Shown: positions 9,736 to 15,000 of the stretch, piece after piece
How positions within the stretch are numbered: position 1 is the stretch's first letter
Layout of the letters: each line of letters opens with the position of its first letter
Assembly: GCF_042767895.1 (NCBI RefSeq)
Contig: NC_091555.1
Span: 42,546,445 to 42,561,444, forward strand
Direction: 5' to 3'
Length of the DNA stretch: 15,000 nt
From: Penaeus vannamei
Lineage: Eukaryota; Arthropoda; Malacostraca; Decapoda; Penaeidae
Made by a program: the position numbers and the translations under genes
The notes under the pieces: generated by a model
Told to the model about the DNA's origin: nothing
Seen by the model: only the letters and a program-made list of their open reading frames with translations
The model's database searches: none

Positions 9736-9801
9736 TGACATCATGAATGTTTCCAAATGACGTCATAAGCATACCAAAATGACGTCACGAATATTCCCCC
9801 A
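9736..9801. promoter_or_regulatory. Three 22-bp tandem units each headed by a CRE palindrome
   Basis: Units begin at 9736 (TGACATCA), 9758 (TGACGTCA) and 9780 (TGACGTCA), exactly 22 bp apart. The second and third are perfect 8-bp palindromes matching the cAMP-response element bound by CREB/ATF bZIP dimers, and the first differs at one base. The rest of each unit is also related: the 8-mer is followed by a T/C and an A/G-rich triplet, then a CC-A motif before the next 8-mer (TTTCCAAA, TACCAAAA, TTCCCCCA). A weaker remnant (CCAAATCATTATG near 9717-9729) may be a broken fourth unit. The spacing is close to two helical turns, so bound dimers would lie on nearly the same face. Function as an enhancer is inference; a short decayed minisatellite is the alternative. 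Confidence 0.6.
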
Positions 9802-9913
9802 ACGACCCTGTCCCTCTCCTCTCCTCTTGTGAAAGGAATGATGTCCTTTCGGCGCGTGTTCGACAGCCTATTACTTCCTTCCTTTCGTTCCTACTACTCC
9901 CTCCTCCTCCTCT

Positions 9914-10083
9914 TTATCAATATCATGGTCGTGATCATCATTTTCATCAGCATCATCATCCTCATCATTATCAGCATCATTATCAGCATTATTATCAGCA
10001 GCATTATCAGCATTATTATCAGCAGCATTATCAGCATCATAATCAGCATCTTCGTCATCATCATCATCATCATCATAATCATT

Positions 10084-10116
<33 letters not shown>

Positions 10117-10374
10117 TTCTTCGTCATCTTTATCAACATCATCAGCATCATCATCATTATCAGCATCATTATCATCATCTTCGTCATCATCATCAACATC
10201 ATCATCTTCGTTATCTTCATCAACATCATCATCAGTATCAGCATCATTATCATCATCATCTTCGTCATTATCATCATCATCACCATCATCACTATCATAA
10301 TCATCATCATCATCTTCATCATCTTAATCTTCATCACCATCATCATCATAATTATAATCATCGCCATCGTCATC
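9914..10374. repeat. Imperfect (ATC)n / (TCA)n microsatellite
   Basis: About 460 bp are built from ATC triplets with frequent ATT, AGC, AAC and TTC substitutions, nearly all preserving the 3-bp phase. The purest run is eleven ATC copies at 10084-10116. Read on the + strand it would give a run of Ile/Ser, and on the - strand runs of Met/Asp/Glu-type codons depending on frame. Such low-complexity frames are expected from any stop-free triplet repeat and are not taken as genes. Confidence 0.95.
9979..10050. repeat. 24-bp sub-repeat inside the ATC tract
   Basis: Two identical 24-bp units (9979-10002 and 10003-10026), each made of ATTATC, AGCATT, ATTATC and AGCAGC, are followed by a third with a few triplet changes (10027-10050). 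This shows a second level of duplication of eight triplets on top of the basic 3-bp slippage. Confidence 0.85.
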
Positions 10375-10386
10375 TGTCTCCCTCTG

Positions 10387-10860
10387 CACGTCTATCCCCC
10401 TCTCCTTCCTCTTCTTCTCACCCCTTCTCCTCCTCTTCCTTCCTCTAGTGTTGTTACTACTCCCCCCTGTACCTCCTCTTCTCCTTCCTCCTCCTCCTCC
10501 TTCCCCCCTCCTCCTCCTCCTCCTTCCCCCCCCTCCTCCTCCTCTTCCTTCCCCCCTGCCCCCCTCCTCCTCGTCCTCCTCCTCTTCCTCCTCCTCCTCC
10601 TCCTCCCCCTCGCCCTCCCCCCTCCTCTTTCGCCTCCTCCTCCTTGCCCCCCCTCCTCCTCCTCCTCCTCCTCCTCCTCCTCCTCCTCCCCCCTGAACCC
10701 CTCCTCCTCCTCCCCCTCGCTCTCCCCCCTCCTCCTCCTCCTCCCTCTCCCCCTTTCCCCCCATCCTCCTCATCCTCCTCCTCTTCCCTCTTCCCCCCTT
10801 CCCCTTTCCCCCTATTCCTTCCCCCCCTCCTCCTCCTCCTCCTCCTCCTCCTTCCTCCCT
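10387..10860. repeat. (TCC)n-type polypyrimidine tract
   Basis: The + strand is almost purely C and T, organised as TCC/CTC triplets mixed with C5-C8 runs; the - strand is correspondingly G/A-rich. One mixed interruption near 10444-10468 (TAGTGTTGTTACTAC) and a few isolated G or A bases break it. Homopurine-homopyrimidine mirror tracts of this kind can form triplex H-DNA, and (GGA)n strands can form G-quadruplexes; both are known properties of such sequences, not something shown here. The open frames in it encode only Pro/Leu/Ser or Gly/Arg/Glu runs. Confidence 0.9.
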
Positions 10861-11300
10861 CCTCAACAATGTGACTGCCTCACGCCCTCCTCGCCGCCTC
10901 CTCCTCCTCGTCCTCGTCCTCTTCCTCCTTCTCCTCCTCCACAATGTGACTGCCTCACGCCCTCCTCGCCGCCTCCTCCCCCTTCTTCCCCCTTCCTCCT
11001 TCCTCAATCTCTTCCCACCTCCTCCTTCCTCCCCCCTCCTCCTTCCTCCCTCCTCAACAATGTGACTGCCTCACGCCCTCGCAGCCGCCTCCTCCTCCTC
11101 ATCCACGTCCTCCTCGTCCTCCTCCTCCTTCTCCTCCTCCACAATGTGACTGCCTCACGCCCTCCTCGCCGCCTCCTCCCCCTTCTTCCCCCCTCCTCCT
11201 TCCTCAATCTCTTCCCCCCTCCTCCTTCCTCAACCTCTTCCCACCTCCTCCTTCCTCCCCCCTCCTCCTTCCTCCCTCCTCAACAATGTGACTGCTTCAC
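10861..11300. repeat. Composite repeat with ACAATGTGACTGC core, five copies
   Basis: The core ACAATGTGACTGC, followed by CTCACGCCCTC (CTTCACG in the last copy), occurs at 10866, 10941, 11057, 11141 and 11283. The spacings are 75, 116, 84 and 142 bp, so short and long pyrimidine-rich spacers alternate. Copies 1, 3 and 5 are preceded by TCCTCA and copies 2 and 4 by CTCCTCC, so the true unit is a dimer of about 191 to 226 bp. The second long spacer has an internal duplication of the CCTCCTTCCTCAA(T/C)CTCTTCCC segment, which explains its extra length. No coding role is supported. Confidence 0.85.
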
Positions 11301-11318
11301 GCCCTCCTCGCCGCCGCC

Positions 11319-11340
11319 GCCCGCATCACTGCATGCGGGC
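11319..11340. other. Perfect 8-bp stem inverted repeat, 6-nt loop
   Basis: GCCCGCAT at 11319-11326 and ATGCGGGC at 11333-11340 are exact reverse complements around the loop CACTGC. The stem is GC-rich and could extrude as a cruciform or fold in RNA. There is no T-run afterwards, and in a eukaryotic setting it should not be read as an intrinsic terminator. It sits at the junction between the composite repeat and the short unique segment. Confidence 0.6.
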
Positions 11341-11410
11341 TGTTCTAAAATGCACCAACACAGAGGCTGTTCAAACGTTATACTTTTTAGAACTGCCCCA
11401 AAACTCTCGT
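11341..11410. other. Short unique segment with a 9-bp inverted repeat
   Basis: About 70 bp of mixed-base sequence lies between two repeat blocks. GTTCTAAAA (11342-11350) and TTTTAGAAC (11385-11393) are perfect reverse complements separated by 34 bp. The octamer GGCTGTTC occurs twice in direct orientation (11338-11345 and 11365-11372). It may be a fragment of a small dispersed element, but no target-site duplication or longer terminal repeat is visible. I do not recognise it. Confidence 0.5.
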
Positions 11411-11424
11411 CCTTTCCTCCATTT

Positions 11425-12835
11425 GTCTCGCTCTCGCTCGTTTTCTCTCTTTCTCTTTCTCTGGGTCCATCTTTTGCTTGCTCTCTCTTTCTTTCTCTTT
11501 CTCTTGGTCTATCTTTCGTTTGCTCTCTCTCTCTTTCTCCTGGTCCATCTTTCGCTTGCTCTCTCTCTTTCTCTTTCTCCTGGTCCATCTTTTGCTTGCT
11601 CTCTCTCTCTTTCTCTTTCTCCTGGTCCATCTTTTGCTTGCTCTCTCTCTTTCTCTTTCTCCTGGTCCATCTTTCGCTTGCTCTCTCTCTTTCTCTTTCT
11701 CCTGGTCCATCTTTCGCTTGCTCTCTCTCTTTCTCTTTCTCCTGGTCCATCTTTTGCTTGCTCTCTCTCTTTCTCTTTCTCCTGGTCCATCTTTCGCTTG
11801 CTCTCTCTCTTTCTCTTTCTCCTGGTCCATCTTTCGCTTGCTCTCTCTCTTTCTCTTTCTCCTGGTCCATCTTTCGCTTGCTCTCTCTCTTTCTCTTTCT
11901 CCTGGTCCATCTTTCGCTTACTCTCTCTCTCTTTCTCTTTCTCCTTGTCCATCTTTCGCTTGCTCTCTCTCTTTCTCTTTCTCCTGGTCCATCTTTCGCT
12001 TGCTTTCTCTCTTTCTCTTTCTCCTGGTCCATCTTTCGCTTGCTCTCTCTCTTTCGCTTTCTCCTGGTCCATCTTTCGCTTGCTCTCTCTCTCTCTCTTT
12101 CTCTTTCTCCTGGTCCATCTTTCGCTTGCTCTCTCTCTCTTTCTCTTTCTCCTGGTCCATCTTTCGCTTGCTCTCTCTCTCTTTCTCTTTCTCCTGGTCC
12201 ATCTTTCGCTTGCTCTCTCTCTTTCTCTTTCTCTTTCTCCTGGTCCATCTTTCGCTTGCTCTCTCTCTCTCTTTCTCCTGGTCCATCTTTCGCTTGCTCT
12301 CTCTCTCTTTCTCTTTCTCCTGGACCATCTTTTGCTTGCTCTCTCTCTTTCTCTTTCTCCTGGTCCATCTTTTGCTTGCTCTCTCTCTTTCTCTTTCTTC
12401 TGGTCCATCTTTTGCTTGCTCTCTCTCTCTTCTCTTTCTCTTGGTCCTTCTTTCGCTTGCTCTCTCTCTTTCTCTTTCTTCTGGTCCATCTTTTGTTTGC
12501 TCTCTCTCTTTCTCTTTCTCCTAGTCCATCTTTTGCTTGCTCTCTCTCTTTCTCTTTCTCCTGGTCCATCTTTCGCTTGCTCTCTCTCTTTCTCTTTCTC
12601 CTGGTCCATTTTTCGCTTGCTCTCTCTCTTTCTCTTTCTCCTTGTCCATCTTTTGCTTGCTTTCTCTCTTTCTTTTTCTCCTGGTCCATCTTTCGCTTGC
12701 TCTCTCTCTCTTTCTCTTTCTCCTGGTCCATCTTTCGCTTGCTCTCTCTCTTTCTCTTTTTCCTGGTCCATCTTTTGCATGCTTTCTCTCTTTCTCTTTC
12801 TCCTGGTCCATCTTTCGCTTGCTCTCTTTCTTTCT
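11425..12835. repeat. 40-bp CT-rich minisatellite, about 34 copies
   Basis: A 40-bp unit made of a CT/TTTCT-rich half and the anchor CCTGGTCCATCTTTCGCTTG is repeated head to tail; I count about 34 anchors. Copies between 11641 and 11900 keep an exact 40-bp spacing. Later ones vary from about 38 to 47 bp, through gain or loss of CT or TTTCTC in the spacer. Common variants are TTTTGCTTG, CTTGTCC and CTAGTCC. The unit contains no stop codon in any of the six frames, and because 40 leaves remainder 1 on division by 3, every long frame cycles through all three readings as a 40-residue repeat. This explains the long low-complexity Ser/Leu/Phe and Lys/Arg/Glu frames here; I do not annotate them as genes. 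Confidence 0.95.
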
Positions 12836-12853
12836 TTCTTTCTTTTCTTTTTT
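12823..12853. repeat. Short (TTTC)n tract
   Basis: After the last 40-bp unit the sequence becomes TTTC tetranucleotides and T-rich pyrimidine. This forms a transition into the degenerate tetranucleotide region that follows. Confidence 0.7.
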
Positions 12854-12895
12854 ATCTCTCTCTTCTTCTTACTCAGTTTTCTGTCTCTCGTTCAC

Positions 12896-13080
12896 TTATT
12901 TTCTATTTATCTATCTGCCTATCGATCTGTTTATCTATCCGTCTATATATCTGGCCGTCTATCTGTCTGTTTGTCTATCTGTCTATCTGTTTGTCTGTCT
13001 GCTTCTCGATCTATCTATCGTCCTATCCATCTATCCTTCTATTTATCTATTTGTCTATCTATCGATCTATCTATCGGTCT
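12896..13080. repeat. Degenerate TATC/TGTC tetranucleotide repeat
   Basis: Nearly every fourth base position fits T-N-T-C or TCTN, with intermixed TATC, TGTC, TTTG, GATC and CGTC units, giving strings such as CTATCTGTCTGTTTGTC. Substitutions dominate over length changes, indicating an old tetranucleotide microsatellite. Shorter CTAT/CTGT runs within it are only a few copies each. Confidence 0.9.
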
Positions 13081-13085
13081 CCTTA

Positions 13086-13287
<202 letters not shown>

Positions 13288-13339
13288 TCCCTAGCACTCT
13301 CCCTATCCCTCACCCCTCCACCGCTCTTCCTCTTTCTAT

Positions 13340-15000
13340 CCCTCTCCATCTTTCCCCACCTCCATATCCCTAGCCCCTTACCTCTCATTTTCTCTTCTTT
13401 TCCTTCTCCTTCTCTATACCCTCCTCCCTCTTTCTCTATCATTTTTTCTCACTATATTCCTCCCTTCTCTTCAACACATATGCGTCTATAATCTCCTTTT
13501 CTCCCCTTCTCCTTTCCCCACCTCCATATCCCTAGTCCCTTACCTCTCTCATTTCCACTCCTTCTCTATGCCTTCCTCCCATGTTTTATATCTTTTTCCT
13601 CGCGCATATGCGTCTATAATCTCCTTTTCTCTCCTTCTCCCTTTTCATCTTTCCCCACCTCCGTATCCTTAGCCCCTTGCCTCTCTCCCTCTTACTTCTT
13701 CTCCTTCTCCTTCTCTATGCCCTCCTCCCTCTTTCTCTATTTTTTTTTGTCAATTTATTCCTCCCTTTCCCGCAACACATATGCGTCTATAATCTCCTTT
13801 TCTCTCCTTCTCCTTCTCCTTCTCTATGCCCTCCTCCCTCTTTCTCTATTTTTTTTCGTCACTTTATTCCTCCTTTCCCCGCAACACATATGCATCTATA
13901 ATCTCCTTTTCTCTCCTCCCTCTCCATCTTTCCCCACCTCCGTATCCTTAGCCCCTTACCTCTCTCCCTTTGTCTTCTTCTCCTTCTCCTTCTCTATGCC
14001 CTCCTCCCTCATTCTCTATCTTTTTACTCACTTTATCCCTCCCTTCCCGCAACACATATGCGTCTATAATCTCCTTTTCTCTCCTTCTCCCTTTCCCCAC
14101 CTCCATATCCCTAGCCTCTCTCTCCTTTTCTCTCCTTCTCCTTCTCTCCTTTTTTCTCCTTCTCCTTCTCCTTCTCTATGCCCTCCTCCCTCTTTCTCTA
14201 TCTTTTTTCTCACTTTATCCCTCCCTTTCCCGCAACACATATGCGTCTATAATCCGTTTTTCTCTCCTTCTCTCTTTCCCCACCTCCATATCCCTAGCCT
14301 CTCTCTCCTTTTCTCTCCTTCTCCTTCTCCTTCTCTCCTTTTTTCTCCTCCTTCTCTCCTTTTTCTCCTTCTCTATGCCCTCCTCCCTCTTTCTCTAGCT
14401 TTTTTTTCTCACTTTATTCCTCCCTTTCCTTCAACACATATACGTCTATAATCTCCTTTTCTTTCCTTCTCTTTCCCTCTTTCCCCACCTCCATATCCCT
14501 AGCCTCTCTCTCCTTTTCTCTCCTTCTCTTTCTCCTTCTCTCCTTTTTTCTCCTTCTCCTTCTCCTTCTCTATGCCCTACTCCCTCTTTCTCTATCTTTT
14601 TTTCTCACTTTATTCCTCCCTTTCCCTCAACACATATGCGTCTACAATCCGTTTTTCTCTCCTTCTCTCTTTCCCCACCTCCATATCCCTAGCCTCTCTC
14701 TCCTTTTCTCTCCTGATCCTTCTCGTACTCTCCTTTTTTCTCCTTCTCCTTCTCCTTCTCTATGCCCTCCTCCCTCTTTCTCTATCTTTTTTTCTCACTT
14801 TATTCCTCCCTTTCCCTCAACACATATGCGTCTATAATCCGTTTTTCTCTCCTTCTCTCTTTCCCCACCTCCATATCCCTAGCCTCTCTCTCCTTTTCTC
14901 TCCTTCTCCTTCTCCTTCTCTCCTTTTTTCTCCTCCTTCTCTCCTTTTTCTCCTTCTCTATGCCCTCCTCCCTCTTTCTCTAGCTTTTTTTTCTCACTTT
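13340..15000. repeat. ~110-200-bp minisatellite anchored on CACATATGCGTC
   Basis: The anchor CACATATGCGTCTATAATC (or a close variant) occurs at 13475, 13603, 13776, 13885, 14053, 14236, 14435, 14631 and 14821, with spacings of 128, 173, 109, 168, 183, 199, 196 and 190 bp. Each full monomer has, in order, the anchor, a CCTTTTCTCTCC stretch, CCCCACCTCCATATCCCTAG, a variable CTCCTT run, CTCTATGCCCTCCTCCCTC, and a T-rich TTTCTCACTTTATTCC block. The shorter early monomers lack part of the pyrimidine run or the CCCCACC block. Most anchors include the palindrome CATATG; the 14435 copy has CATATAC instead. The array continues past the window. Short Met-Pro-Ser-rich frames recurring here simply repeat the CTCTATGCCC segment. 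Confidence 0.9.
14236..15000. repeat. 585-bp three-monomer higher-order repeat
   Basis: Positions 14236-14415 and 14821-15000 are identical over 180 bp at an offset of 585 bp, which is the sum of three monomers (199 + 196 + 190). The shared features include the AATCCG variant after the anchor, the CTCCTCCTTC insertion and the CTCTAGC variant. These are absent or different in the two monomers between (14435 and 14631), so the repeat is by threes rather than by ones. The second copy is cut by the window edge. Confidence 0.8.

Larger units (their letters stand above)
9450..9830. other. Low-repeat island at the satellite edge, no gene seen
   Basis: This ~380-bp stretch is the longest part of the window without obvious tandem structure. 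It opens with a degenerate satellite remnant, then ordinary mixed-base sequence, a TATA-type box at 9651-9658 and a CRE-containing triplicate at 9736-9801. The only closed reading frame of note on the - strand (about 9574-9756) would need a TTG start; from its first ATG it encodes some 56 residues with no recognisable motif. I saw no splice-bounded exon, tRNA fold or transposon terminus. It may be a remnant of regulatory or intergenic DNA. Its role is unknown. Confidence 0.6.

Noticed and set aside
9574..9756. 60-residue - strand frame in the unique island
   Set aside because: It starts at TTG, is only about 56 residues from its first ATG, overlaps the CRE units, and has no recognisable motif or supporting signals.
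11319..11340. Intrinsic transcription terminator
   Set aside because: The GC-rich hairpin is not followed by a T-run on either strand, and the context is eukaryotic.
11280..12780. - strand Lys/Arg/Glu-rich frames (RERERASERW-type) resembling charged coiled-coil proteins
   Set aside because: Three overlapping frames give equally long products because the 40-bp unit lacks stops in every frame. There is no reason to prefer one, and no domain outside the repeat.
13475..15000. Recurring short + strand frames beginning Met-Pro-Ser-Ser-Leu
   Set aside because: Each begins at the ATG of the repeated CTCTATGCCC segment and recurs with every monomer, so they are by-products of the ~190-bp repeat.

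Overview
The window looks like non-coding, repeat-dominated nuclear DNA from a eukaryote. No protein-coding gene, tRNA, rRNA, CRISPR array or recognisable transposon could be supported on either strand. A satellite of about 9.4 kb sits next to trinucleotide, tetranucleotide and dinucleotide microsatellites, polypyrimidine tracts and minisatellites with 40-bp and ~190-bp units. This fits a microsatellite-rich invertebrate genome. Decapod crustaceans, penaeid shrimp in particular, are known for this kind of landscape, but that assignment is inference from texture only, since no gene is available to confirm it.

Layout. Positions 1-9449 are one uninterrupted tandem array of a 21-bp unit (core TCGTCAAACCAAG) with a minor 20-bp class. 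Its left end lies outside the window. Inside it are a dimeric 42-bp zone (about 2395-2740), a block of 11 identical variant monomers (3351-3581), and a ~300-bp segment repeated 880 bp away (5909-6211 and 6789-7091), so the array has higher-order structure. Positions 9450-9830 are the largest low-repeat stretch. It holds a stray partial monomer, a consensus TATA box and three 22-bp tandem units that each begin with a CRE-type TGACrTCA palindrome. Positions 9914-10374 are an imperfect ATC repeat with an embedded 24-bp sub-repeat. Positions 10387-10860 are a (TCC)n-type polypyrimidine tract. Positions 10861-11300 are a composite repeat with five copies of an ACAATGTGACTGC core. Positions 11319-11410 are a short unique segment with two inverted repeats. 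Positions 11425-12835 are a ~34-copy, 40-bp minisatellite. Positions 12896-13080 are a degenerate TATC/TGTC tetranucleotide tract. Positions 13086-13282 are C12 followed by 93 uninterrupted CT dinucleotides. From about 13340 to the end runs a variable-length minisatellite (~110-200 bp monomers) anchored on ACACATATGCGTC, with a three-monomer, 585-bp higher-order repeat.

The long reading frames in this window follow from the repeats. The 21-bp unit has no stop codon in any + frame, and the 40-bp unit has none in any of six frames. There is no ATG on either strand across the satellite. No set of cooperating genes is present. The most interesting material is structural: satellite evolution by local homogenisation, a monomer equal to two helical turns, the triple CRE island at the satellite edge, and extreme strand asymmetry (C/T-rich + strand) over all 15 kb.
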